This document shows, piece after piece, positions 1 through 8,094 of a stretch of 64,000 bases of DNA. Every line of letters starts with the position of its first letter. Position 1 is the stretch's first letter. The stretch covers positions 1 through 64,000 of the forward strand of contig NZ_JBEWCD010000005.1 in NCBI RefSeq assembly GCF_040530035.1. Direction: 5' to 3'. A program made the translations under genes and the position numbers. Source of the stretch: Roseibium sp. HPY-6 (GTDB taxonomy: Bacteria; Pseudomonadota; Alphaproteobacteria; Rhizobiales; Stappiaceae). The notes beneath the pieces were generated by a model. The model was not told where the DNA came from. It made no database searches and saw only the letters and a list, made by a program, of their open reading frames with translations.

Positions 1-51
1 AAGGCGCAATGGAGCAACGCGAACATAAAATCCTGCTCCCGCAACCAAATT

Positions 52-91
52 CGACAACAGCCTCATCCCGTAAGGGGTGAGGCTGTTGTCG
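52..91. terminator. Strong hairpin, probable terminator
   Basis: An 18-bp inverted repeat (left arm 52-69, right arm 74-91) encloses a GTAA tetraloop; the only imperfection is one G-T wobble. It lies about 110 bp beyond the end of the leftmost minus-strand operon. On the minus strand the hairpin is followed by AATTTGG, a weak T tract; on the plus strand by TATTCG. It may end transcription from the PfkB operon, or from a plus-strand gene to the left of the window, or both. Confidence 0.55.
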
Positions 92-202
92 TATTCGGGT
101 GGGGGATACAGATTTTAACATGACCAGGGCCCCATCAAGGAGGACAACCTCCGACACAACGGGACAAAACCCAGCGAAGTCCTGTGAATAGAATATCGGC
201 GC

Positions 203-1105
203 CTACAAAGAAGCCTTAAGCATGGGTTCTTTTGCGAGCAATCCCAGAGTGCCGCCAATGTTTCCAACGGTTTTTGCTCCGCACTGGTTGCCGTTTTCAA
301 GACAGGTGCCCAGAGGCTCCCCGGTCAACCAGCCGGCAAGGAATCCTCCGTTGAAGGCATCGCCGGCACCGGTTGCATCGACAACCTGGACCGGTGTTGC
401 CGGAAGCTGCAGTCTCTGACCGTCCGAAAGAGCGGTTGCGCCCTTGGCGCCCTGTTTCAGGACCGTCAACGGTGCCACGTCGCTTTTCAGGCCGCTGGCT
501 TTCAGGGTTTCAAACTCGATCTCGTTTGGAAGAAAGACATCGACCTGAGAGACGAGTTTGTTCAATGCAGCTCCCTGCGGCATCAATTCATCATCCCACC
601 CGCAATCCAAAGAGATGGTCCAGCCCGCTGTCCTTGCCTGTTTCAGGAGAGCGGGCATTTCATACAGGGTCCGGATTTCTCCGATGTGCATATGCCGCAC
701 AGTTCGACACGTTGGATGCGTTGTGTCCAGCGAAGGTGCTGCTTTACCTGATTTGTTGGACAGGAACGATCGGTCGCCTTGAATGGCCATTGCGACCGTG
801 ATTTGAGGGGAAGCACCTGGAGGTGCTTGCCGGCAGAGGGACACATCCAGTCCGACTGCCTGGGCTTCCGTGAGGATTTGCGTGTCAAACGGGGTAGCTG
901 GAAGCGTACCGGACAACGCGGTGTTCCAGCCAAGCGCGCAAAACGTTACGGCGGAGTTGAAAGCGCCGCCACCTGCGTGCAGAGACACGTTGTCTGCGAA
1001 AACCTCTGATCCGAGCGTCGGCATCCGCGGAACACCGGCAAAGACAAGATCGCAATAGATCCTGCCAATACAGACAATCTTCGGTCCCTGGGTTTCCGAC
1101 ATCAT
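203..1105 (-). CDS. PfkB-family carbohydrate kinase
   Basis: This 300-aa protein is a ribokinase/PfkB-type sugar kinase that would phosphorylate the imported sugar or nucleoside-like compound with ATP in the cytoplasm. The C-terminal PfkB signature DATGAGDAFNGGF is present near residues 240-252, with the catalytic Asp in GAGD, and the N-terminal half has the GGGAFN sugar-binding glycine motif near residue 46. It is the last gene of the minus-strand ABC operon and overlaps the ATPase gene before it by an ATGA, so co-translation is likely. The substrate cannot be read from the sequence; fructose-like, ribose-like or 2-keto-3-deoxy sugars are all handled by this family. Confidence 0.85.
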   Translation of the reverse strand: MMSETQGPKIVCIGRIYCDLVFAGVPRMPTLGSEVFADNVSLHAGGGAFNSAVTFCALGWNTALSGTLPATPFDTQILTEAQAVGLDVSLCRQAPPGASPQITVAMAIQGDRSFLSNKSGKAAPSLDTTHPTCRTVRHMHIGEIRTLYEMPALLKQARTAGWTISLDCGWDDELMPQGAALNKLVSQVDVFLPNEIEFETLKASGLKSDVAPLTVLKQGAKGATALSDGQRLQLPATPVQVVDATGAGDAFNGGFLAGWLTGEPLGTCLENGNQCGAKTVGNIGGTLGLLAKEPMLKASL

Positions 1106-2160
1106 CGATCCAGCGCCGCTCCGCTCTGACCATCAAAGAGATGCAGTGCATCGACGGAGGCCCCGAGGCGGACTTCATCGCCGACCTGCGCATCGCTCTG
1201 GCTGGAAACCTTGGCGACGATTTCTCCTTCCGAGCTGTTTACATAAATGAGCATCTCCGACCCGAGGGGTTCACAAACGGAAATTTTGCCCGAAACCAGC
1301 GGCACGCCGTCGTCAAAAGACAAGTCGTCCGGCCTGACACCAAGCAGGATGTTCCGATCCGTTCCGGGCCGTGGACTGGCCATGATTTTCTGTCCGTTCA
1401 GGAGCCTGATCTCCTGATCGTCGGAGGTGGCCTGAAGCAGGTTCATCGATGGCGCACCGATGAATTTGGCAACAAATGTGTTGGCGGGTTTGTAAAAAAC
1501 CTCCTGCGGTGTGCCCACCTGCTGAATGTGCCCGTCCTTCATGATCACAATCCGGTCTGCCAGCGTCATTGCCTCGACCTGATCATGCGTCACGAAGATG
1601 ATGGTGTTTCCGACACTCTGATGCAGTTTCTTGATCTCAAGACGCATCTGGGTGCGCAATTGCGCGTCGAGATTGGACAGCGGTTCATCGAACAAAAAGA
1701 CGGCCGGGTGCCGCACCATGGCGCGCCCGATCGCAACGCGTTGCCTTTGCCCGCCGGAGAGCTGAGAAGGTTTGCGGTCCAGAAGATCACTCATATCGAG
1801 GATGCGCGCGACTTCTTCGATGCGCTTGTTCTTGTCCGCCTTGCTCATGGTGGAGGTCCATAACCCAAAGGCAATGTTCCTGCGCACGGTCATGTGGGGA
1901 TAGATCGCATAGTTCTGGAACACCATCGCAATGTCGCGATCCTTTGGTTCCATGTTGTTGACCATCCTGTCGCCGATCCAGACCTCGCCGGATGTGATTT
2001 CCTCAAGGCCTGCGATCATTCTGAGGCTGGTTGATTTCCCGCAGCCGGACGGCCCGACGAACACGACGAACTCTCCATCGGCAATGTCAAGATCGATACC
2101 GTGCAACACTTCGGTTTTCCCGTAAGCCTTGGTGAGTTTCTTCAAGGAGAGGTTGGCCAT
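1102..2160 (-). CDS. Sugar ABC transporter ATP-binding protein (UgpC/MsmK type)
   Basis: A 352-aa ATPase that powers a sugar importer of the CUT1 class. Walker [10 protein letters not shown] lies near residues 37-45, the ABC signature LSGGQRQR near 134-141, and Walker B with the catalytic Glu ([13 protein letters not shown]) near 154-166, followed by the H-loop THD. The C-terminal 110 residues form the TOBE/MOP-type regulatory domain of the UgpC/MalK group. The start codon overlaps the stop of the lyase gene by one base (TAATG). It would drive the permeases encoded at 3659-5457. A second, separate UgpC-type gene sits at 12825-13895 for the next transporter. Confidence 0.93.
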   Translation of the reverse strand: MANLSLKKLTKAYGKTEVLHGIDLDIADGEFVVFVGPSGCGKSTSLRMIAGLEEITSGEVWIGDRMVNNMEPKDRDIAMVFQNYAIYPHMTVRRNIAFGLWTSTMSKADKNKRIEEVARILDMSDLLDRKPSQLSGGQRQRVAIGRAMVRHPAVFLFDEPLSNLDAQLRTQMRLEIKKLHQSVGNTIIFVTHDQVEAMTLADRIVIMKDGHIQQVGTPQEVFYKPANTFVAKFIGAPSMNLLQATSDDQEIRLLNGQKIMASPRPGTDRNILLGVRPDDLSFDDGVPLVSGKISVCEPLGSEMLIYVNSSEGEIVAKVSSQSDAQVGDEVRLGASVDALHLFDGQSGAALDR

Positions 2161-3662
2161 TAGCTTTCAAGCTCCAACAAGGCACCAAAGGTGTTCTCCA
2201 GGGTGACAGCGGCGCGTGTGTGCCGGTCGGTGCGTTGGCGGTGGCGGGCCGCCAGATCCGAGAGTTGCTCACGGTAGATCGCAAGCGCGCCTTCAAGTGC
2301 ACCCGGTGCCGGACCGCCAGGGCGATCCCGGTTGGCGACGAAGGTCTCAAGAGCGACAGCCTTCTCGAAGGCGTCTTTCGACATCCCCGGTGAGCGCATT
2401 GCCATGCTGGAGAAGGCATTCTGGAAAGGGCCATAGCCATCTGCGAGGACGGTACCGTCCGACAGCACGGCCCTGGCCGTTGCTGCCGCGATTTCATGTG
2501 CCAGGCGAAACGTCAATCCTTCCGTCCGGACAAGCGTGTCTGCCAGTTCGGTGATGGTTACACAGGCCGCATCCGCGTTGTGCTGTACCCGATCGGCATT
2601 GATGCGGCATGCGGGGAGAAAGGCCGTCATCAATTTGAGGACCCGTCCGGCACTGTCAAATACGGCATAGCCTGCCTGCTGAACTTCGCCCTCGCTGTCG
2701 TTCATGTCGGTAAAGGGCGTGTTGCGCATCGTATCGACCAGCATGTCGCACCGGCCCACCGTTACGGCGGCAAGGTGGCGCATATGCTCAATCGGGACCG
2801 GATTGCGTTTCTGGGGCATGATCGAGGAGATCTGAACAAACGCGTTCGGCACATAAAGCTGTCCGACTTCGAAGGATGACCAGAACGCGAGATCCTGTAT
2901 CAATCGTCCCAGGTGGACGAAAATCAGCTTGATCGCGGAATAGAGCCCGGTGATGTAATCGACCGAGGCTATGCAGCCATAGGAATTGAGTAGAGGTTCC
3001 TGAAACCCGAGCAACTCCGAAACCCTCGCGCGGTCGATCGGAAATCCTGTCGTCGTAATGGCGGCAGCGCCCATTGGGCAATGTTCCAGGCCATCAGCCG
3101 CCATGTTCAAGCGGTCCAGATCGCGCAGCAGCACCTCAAGCGCGGCGCAAAGATAATGGCCGAATGTGGTTGGCTGCGCAGGTTGACCGTGCGTGTAGGC
3201 GACTACAAGCGTTTCCTTTTCTGCTTCGGCCTTTTCCAGAACAGCATGAGCGAGTGCCATCGTCTCCTGCCACAAAACATCCGTTCTGGCGCGCAGTGCG
3301 AGCTTGAAAAGGGTGTGATCCATGTCGTTACGGGAACGGGCGGTATGTAGCATGCCGCCAAGGTCGCCAAGCTTTTGCCTCAACTCAGCTTCGACAAAGA
3401 AAAAGTAGTCTTCGTACTCGCCGGTATAGGTCAGACTCGCGACATCGGTGTCACGGTCGATCTGTTGGAGGGCCTGAGCCAGTTTGCACGCATCTTCTGC
3501 CGTCAGAATGCCGGTCTCTGAAAGCATGACCAGATGCGCCGCGTTTATGGCCGCCATGTGCCCGGCATAGTGCGCCTTCACGCCTTCGAACAGCTGGGAA
3601 AGAACCGTTTCCCTGTAGACAGGATCGGGAAACCTGGAGGTATCGTCGGAAAATCCACTCAT
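2160..3662 (-). CDS. Argininosuccinate lyase-like protein
   Basis: This 500-aa protein belongs to the aspartase/fumarase/argininosuccinate-lyase superfamily, whose members cleave C-N or C-O bonds with release of fumarate. Argininosuccinate-lyase hallmarks are clear: HTARSRND near 104-111, THGQPAQPTTFGHY near 158-171, and the superfamily signature SSIMPQKRNP near 282-291 with the catalytic Ser. Its place between an ABC permease gene (4-bp overlap) and the ATPase gene (1-base overlap) is odd for an arginine-biosynthesis gene. I infer a catabolic lyase acting on the imported compound, perhaps a sugar or amine joined to a C4 dicarboxylate; the real substrate is unknown. It is slightly longer than typical ArgH (about 460 aa). 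Confidence 0.8.
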   Translation of the reverse strand: MSGFSDDTSRFPDPVYRETVLSQLFEGVKAHYAGHMAAINAAHLVMLSETGILTAEDACKLAQALQQIDRDTDVASLTYTGEYEDYFFFVEAELRQKLGDLGGMLHTARSRNDMDHTLFKLALRARTDVLWQETMALAHAVLEKAEAEKETLVVAYTHGQPAQPTTFGHYLCAALEVLLRDLDRLNMAADGLEHCPMGAAAITTTGFPIDRARVSELLGFQEPLLNSYGCIASVDYITGLYSAIKLIFVHLGRLIQDLAFWSSFEVGQLYVPNAFVQISSIMPQKRNPVPIEHMRHLAAVTVGRCDMLVDTMRNTPFTDMNDSEGEVQQAGYAVFDSAGRVLKLMTAFLPACRINADRVQHNADAACVTITELADTLVRTEGLTFRLAHEIAAATARAVLSDGTVLADGYGPFQNAFSSMAMRSPGMSKDAFEKAVALETFVANRDRPGGPAPGALEGALAIYREQLSDLAARHRQRTDRHTRAAVTLENTFGALLELES

Positions 3663-4558
3663 CCCTTCAACCCCGCCATGACAACGCCCCGGATGATGAA
3701 GCGCTGGAAAATCAGAAAGACGATCAGTGTCGGCAGGGTTGAGATTGCTGCGCCCGTTGCAATCAGCTCCCAGGCAACGTCGACTTCATCGCCGAAACTC
3801 GAAAGACCGACCGGGACCGTGTACATCTCGACCGAATTGGTGACAATGAGAGGCCACAGGAACGCGGTCCAGTTGCCGAGAAAAACAAAGATGGCAAGTG
3901 CGGCCAGTGCCGGTTTGACCAGTGGCATCGCCACTTTCCACCAGATCTGAAACTCGTTCAAACCGTCAATGCGGGCTGCCTCGAGAAAATCGTCCGGCAC
4001 GCTTTCAAAGAACTGTTTCATCAAGAAGGTGCCGAAGGCAGTCATGAGTCCGGGAAACATGATGCCCCAGTAGCTGTCCAGCCAGCCGAACGCCTGGCTC
4101 ATCATGTACCACGGGATGACCAGCATCTCCGTCGGGATCATCAGCGTCGACAGGATGGCGATGAAGACGATGTATCTGCCGGGAAAGCGGAACTTGCACA
4201 GCGTGTAGCCCACAAGGCTGTCGAAGAACAGGTTACAGACCGTCGTGATCAGCGCGATGATGATGGAATTCAGGAACCACAGGTAAAACCGGCCGTCTTC
4301 CAGCACATAGGTGTAGTTTTCCAGGTGCGGTTCGTCCGGGATCAGTTTCACATTGTAGACTTCGTGCGGCCATTTGAGGGACGTTGAAATCATGTAGGCG
4401 ATGGGGGCGACCATCAGAAGTCCGCCCAGAAACAGGATGAGCCAGCGAATGACCTGCCCCATATTGGCCTGCTTGGGTGTGCGGCCTGCAAACACGGTGT
4501 CGGACGTTGCTTTGAGCGGGGCTGCCGGGTCACCGACCCTTTCGGAAACGATGCTCAT
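3659..4558 (-). CDS. Sugar ABC transporter permease (MalG type)
   Basis: A 299-aa inner-membrane permease of the carbohydrate CUT1 family with about six membrane segments; the first runs near residues 27-47 (WLILFLGGLLMVAPIAYMI). The EAA loop that contacts the ATPase is visible as EAARIDGLNEFQIWWKVAMPL near 191-211. I chose the ATG at 4558 because it overlaps the stop of the upstream permease gene (ATGA); an ATG nine codons earlier also exists. It pairs with the MalF-type permease at 4555-5457. Confidence 0.9.
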   Translation of the reverse strand: MSIVSERVGDPAAPLKATSDTVFAGRTPKQANMGQVIRWLILFLGGLLMVAPIAYMISTSLKWPHEVYNVKLIPDEPHLENYTYVLEDGRFYLWFLNSIIIALITTVCNLFFDSLVGYTLCKFRFPGRYIVFIAILSTLMIPTEMLVIPWYMMSQAFGWLDSYWGIMFPGLMTAFGTFLMKQFFESVPDDFLEAARIDGLNEFQIWWKVAMPLVKPALAALAIFVFLGNWTAFLWPLIVTNSVEMYTVPVGLSSFGDEVDVAWELIATGAAISTLPTLIVFLIFQRFIIRGVVMAGLKG

Positions 4559-5457
4559 TTCGTCGCATCTCCCCTGAGAAGCCAAAGCTGCAACAGGCTG
4601 ACCACAAGCAGGATCGTGAACAGAACGACCGTCTGGGCTGCGGCGTAGCCCATGTCGAAATCTCTGAAAGCCGTCTCGTAGATCATCAGCACCAACGGTT
4701 TGGTGGAGTTCAATGGTCCGCCCGGATTGTTGGTCGTCATGTTGAAGACATGATCAAAGATCCGCAGGAAGCCGATGGACGAAAACACCACGATGAAAAC
4801 AATGGTCGGCTTGAGAAGGGGCAGAGTGATCCGGGTCAAAACCGTCCACCATCCCACGCCATCGATTTTTGCAGCCTCGTAGTAGGTAACCGGAATGGCG
4901 CGGAGCCCGGCCATGAAAATGATCACCTGAAAGCCGAGCCCGGCCCAGACGGCCGGGGCCAGAATGGACGGCAGCGCATTGGTGGTCGAGTTCAGAAATT
5001 CGATCTGGGGGATGCCCATGGAAGCCAGGAAATTGTTGAAGAGCCCGACAGGAACCGGCTGGTAGAACCACCGCCAGATCCATGCCATCGCAACGGCTGA
5101 TGTCATGAACGGCAGGAAATAAAGCATGCGCAGGAAGCCGTGCATGAAACGCGTCTTGTCGAGATGGTAGGCAATCACGAAACTGATCACCAGCGAAATG
5201 GGCGTCCCGATGATCAGATACGCGAAAGTGTTTCGGAAGACCTTCCAGAAAACAGGATCGTTCCAGAGTTTCTCGTAGTTTTCGAGCCCGGTCCATGCGC
5301 GCGTGCCAAGCAGATTCCATTCCTGAAATGAGGTCACAAAGGCGGACCCAGTGGGATAGAACCGGATGACGACATAAAAGACGACCGGTACGGCCAGGAA
5401 GGCCCATGCCCAGACAATCTGTTTTTGGCGTATCGAAAGATTTTTGTAACCGGGCAT
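4555..5457 (-). CDS. Sugar ABC transporter permease (MalF type)
   Basis: A 300-aa inner-membrane permease with six predicted membrane spans, the first near residues 14-32 (AWAFLAVPVVFYVVIRFYP). The EAA motif YYEAAKIDGVGWWTVLTRITLPLLKP lies near 192-217. It is the first of the two permeases and follows the binding-protein gene after a 78-bp gap containing a strong hairpin. It forms a heterodimer with the MalG-type protein and uses the ATPase at 1102-2160. Confidence 0.9.
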   Translation of the reverse strand: MPGYKNLSIRQKQIVWAWAFLAVPVVFYVVIRFYPTGSAFVTSFQEWNLLGTRAWTGLENYEKLWNDPVFWKVFRNTFAYLIIGTPISLVISFVIAYHLDKTRFMHGFLRMLYFLPFMTSAVAMAWIWRWFYQPVPVGLFNNFLASMGIPQIEFLNSTTNALPSILAPAVWAGLGFQVIIFMAGLRAIPVTYYEAAKIDGVGWWTVLTRITLPLLKPTIVFIVVFSSIGFLRIFDHVFNMTTNNPGGPLNSTKPLVLMIYETAFRDFDMGYAAAQTVVLFTILLVVSLLQLWLLRGDATK

Positions 5458-5483
5458 TCAGGACCGCAATTTCGATCTGAGTT

Positions 5484-5514
5484 CCGCAAACCGGCCTGAT
5501 TGGCCGGTCTGCGG
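5484..5514 (-). terminator. Hairpin between binding-protein and permease genes
   Basis: A 13-bp inverted repeat (5484-5496 and 5502-5514) with one mismatch and a 5-nt loop lies just after the end of the solute-binding-protein gene. It has no T run, so it is more likely a stem that stabilises the upstream mRNA or partly attenuates transcription. This would give more binding protein than permease, a common arrangement in binding-protein operons. Confidence 0.6.
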
Positions 5515-5535
5515 GCTAAGCCAACAAGGCCTGCG

Positions 5536-6789
5536 TCACTTGTAATAGTCGTCGAGGATTTTCTGTTCTTCGGAGGCAGCTGCTGCCAGGCTTTCGGCCG
5601 GGTCCTGTCCTTCGATGTCGATGCGGCCGACCATATCCACCATTGCCTGCCGCTGAGCGGATTCATTGGCGAATTTGGTGGTATTGGCATAGGCCAGTCC
5701 CTTTATGAACGGGCCATAGGTTTCGTGCGTCGCGTTCGCGTCGATCATTCCGACAGACGGTTTGGCGGGCAATTCGCCGACAATATCCAGCCAGACCTGC
5801 ATCGCTTCGTCGGATGTCAGATAGTCCAGGAACTTCACCGCAGCGTCGTATTTTTCACCGGTTGCCTTGGTGGTGATGCCGTTCACCCAGTAGGATGAAT
5901 AGTTTGATTTCGTTCCGTCCGGACCTGCCGGCAATTCCGCGACAGCCCATTTGAGCCCTCGGACCTTGTTCAGCGAGCCGATGCGGAATGATCCGTCTAT
6001 ATGCATTCCGGCCCGGTTGCCCTTGAAGGCCGCCTGCGGCTCGTCCATGAAGCCGGATTTCGTGACCTTGTGATCCTTTTCCAAGCCAACGTAGAAATTT
6101 AGGGCCGCGAGACCGGCGTCATCGGTGTAATTGACTGTCTTGTAGTCATCCTTGTATGGCTCGCCGCCAAACTGCCGGACGAGCACTTCGCGCCACCAAT
6201 GGTGATCCTGCGCCGTCATGCCGGTGGTGATGCCCACCTGGGTGATGTTTCCAGCGCCATCGACCTTGGTGAGTTTCTTGGCTGTTTCGACAAGTTCGTC
6301 GAGGGTTGCCGGGGGAGCCTCGATGCCGGCCTCGTCAAACAGGCGGGTGTTGTAAAAGAGCGCGAGCGAGCGCACGGCGGTCGGCAGCGCGTAATAGGCA
6401 TCGTCGCGCTTCATGGCCTGAACCATCGGGAAAAATTCTTCGTCGATGCGGGCCGGGTCGAAAACATCTGTTGGCAAAGGTTGAATGAGATCGGCTTCGA
6501 TATAGTCATTCAGCCAGCCATAGAACAGCTGGACCACGTCTGGTCCTTCGCCGGCCGGTATCGCAGCAGCCACTTTCGTGCGGTAATCGGCGTAGGGGAA
6601 GTGGGTCATCTTCACCGTGATGTCCGGGTTAGCCGCCTCGAACTTCTCAATCAGTTGTTCCATGGCATCGACGCGCGCGTCGAAAAAATACTGCCAATAC
6701 TCGATTTCGACAGCCATCGCTGAGCTGCCTATCAGGGACGCAAGCGCGGTCATGCCGCCGAGCGCCGTGCGCCTTAGAAGTTTGAACAT
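5536..6789 (-). CDS. Sugar ABC transporter solute-binding protein
   Basis: A 417-aa periplasmic binding protein of the carbohydrate family (SBP_bac_1/MalE-like). The N-terminus MFKLLRRTALGGMTALASLIGSSAMA is a Sec signal peptide with cleavage near AMA-V. I chose the ATG at 6789, preceded by GGGAGC, over the ATG at 6858, which would put 23 non-signal-like residues in front of the signal peptide. The mature protein starts VEIEYWQYFFDAR, typical of sugar-binding proteins. It is the first gene of the minus-strand operon, and the promoter region is shared with the divergent ROK regulator. Confidence 0.9.
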   Translation of the reverse strand: MFKLLRRTALGGMTALASLIGSSAMAVEIEYWQYFFDARVDAMEQLIEKFEAANPDITVKMTHFPYADYRTKVAAAIPAGEGPDVVQLFYGWLNDYIEADLIQPLPTDVFDPARIDEEFFPMVQAMKRDDAYYALPTAVRSLALFYNTRLFDEAGIEAPPATLDELVETAKKLTKVDGAGNITQVGITTGMTAQDHHWWREVLVRQFGGEPYKDDYKTVNYTDDAGLAALNFYVGLEKDHKVTKSGFMDEPQAAFKGNRAGMHIDGSFRIGSLNKVRGLKWAVAELPAGPDGTKSNYSSYWVNGITTKATGEKYDAAVKFLDYLTSDEAMQVWLDIVGELPAKPSVGMIDANATHETYGPFIKGLAYANTTKFANESAQRQAMVDMVGRIDIEGQDPAESLAAAASEEQKILDDYYK

Positions 6790-6880
6790 TTTGCTGCTCC
6801 CGTTTGGGCGGATGAGTACTTCGCTCTGGAAAAACGGTCTTTTGCCGCCTGAACTCATGACGATTAAGTCAAATAAATTG

Positions 6881-6891
6881 AATTGTCAATT
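6881..6891. promoter_or_regulatory. Candidate ROK operator in divergent promoter
   Basis: The sequence AATTGTCAATT is a perfect 11-bp palindrome midway between the binding-protein gene and the ROK regulator gene, in a short AT-rich stretch (6860-6905). ROK repressors usually bind AT-rich inverted repeats in the promoter they share with the transport operon. It is short, so chance is possible. Confidence 0.35.
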
Positions 6892-6914
6892 TTCTTGAGT
6901 TAATACTGGCGGCC

Positions 6915-8063
6915 ATGAATATCAGCTCACAATTTACGGGGTCGAATCCTCTGCGCAGCCGCAACCGGAACCGGCAGGCCGTGCTGGGGCATATCCGCTC
7001 CGCGGGGACAATGGGGCGCGCGGAAATCGGCCGGTCCTTGGGGCTTAGCACCCAGGCCGTGTCCAACATCATCGCCGACCTGCTGGAAGAAGGCTGGATT
7101 CTTGAAAAGGGCGCGCGCACGCTCGGGCGAGGTCTTCCAGCCGTTCAATATGGTCTCAATCCGAAGGGCGGCTATGCATTCGGCGTGGAGATCCGCCCGG
7201 ACGCTGTCTTCACCGCGCTGCTCGATCTTTTTGGCACGCCTGTCAAAACAGAGCGGACAAAGCTGTCGAACACCATGCCGGACACCGTGGCCAGTACAGT
7301 GCTCGATTTGCGCAAGTCGCAACTCAAAGCTGCCTCGGTTCGTGAAAAGAGATTGCTTGGCACCGGAATTGTTATGCCCGGCCCCTTCGGCAAAACCGGT
7401 CTGTCCGGCAGGAGCACCGATCTGAAGGGCTGGGAAGTCACGGATGCCCGGGCATTGTTCGAGAGTGTGCTTGGTGCACCGGTGGAACTCTCCAACGACG
7501 CCAATGCCGCGGCCCTTTCTGAAAGCCTGAACGGCGTTGCCCAGGGTATTCGATCCTTCGCTTACATCTATTTCGGTCGAGGTGTCGGTCTCGGCATCGT
7601 CAATGACAGACGCCTGGTGACCGGCGCATTCGGAAATGCAGGCGAGGTTGGTCAGATCCCGGTTGCCGGTGAGGGAGGCCTTGTACCGCTGGAAAGCCTG
7701 CTCAGCCGAGACTCCCTTCAATCTCGCATTGGTGGTGAAAAGGCACTTGGCCTGGAAGAGCTTGCCGCTCTTTTCGATGGGGGTGATCCCAAATTGAGCC
7801 GCTGGCTTGAGAGCGCTGCCGGCGCATTGGGGCAGGCCGTGCCGATCCTGGAAAATCTGCTGGATCCTCAAACGATCATTCTGGGCGGAGCCATGCCGCC
7901 CCAGTTGGTCGACCATCTGGTTGATCGCTGCCAGCTTCCTGCGGCATCGGTCTCCAGCCGGGAGGATAACCCGCTCCCCAGGCTGCAACGCGGCACATGC
8001 GGACGGCTTGCAGCCACCGTCGGAGCTGCTTCGTTGATTTTGCACCGGGCGCTCACGCCCTAA
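6915..8063 (+). CDS. ROK-family transcriptional regulator
   Basis: A 382-aa regulator (XylR/NagC type): an N-terminal winged helix-turn-helix (residues about 15-75, with GRAEIGRSLGLSTQAVSNIIADLLEEGWI) followed by a sugar-kinase-like ROK domain. The phosphate motif near residues 150-160 (GTGIVMPGPFG) and the LSNDANAAALSE stretch near 192-203 are visible. The Cys-rich zinc motif of classical ROK proteins is not evident. It is divergent from the sugar ABC operon and probably represses it until the sugar is present. It is followed by the PIG-L deacetylase gene after 31 bp. Confidence 0.88.
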   Translation: MNISSQFTGSNPLRSRNRNRQAVLGHIRSAGTMGRAEIGRSLGLSTQAVSNIIADLLEEGWILEKGARTLGRGLPAVQYGLNPKGGYAFGVEIRPDAVFTALLDLFGTPVKTERTKLSNTMPDTVASTVLDLRKSQLKAASVREKRLLGTGIVMPGPFGKTGLSGRSTDLKGWEVTDARALFESVLGAPVELSNDANAAALSESLNGVAQGIRSFAYIYFGRGVGLGIVNDRRLVTGAFGNAGEVGQIPVAGEGGLVPLESLLSRDSLQSRIGGEKALGLEELAALFDGGDPKLSRWLESAAGALGQAVPILENLLDPQTIILGGAMPPQLVDHLVDRCQLPAASVSSREDNPLPRLQRGTCGRLAATVGAASLILHRALTP

Positions 8064-8094
8064 CCTGTTTCCTGACGTCTCCGGATCTGATGAC

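Noticed and set aside
2160..3662. The true arginine-biosynthesis argH gene
   Set aside because: It is embedded in a sugar ABC operon with overlapping neighbours and is longer than usual ArgH. A catabolic paralogue is more likely, although this cannot be proved from the window.
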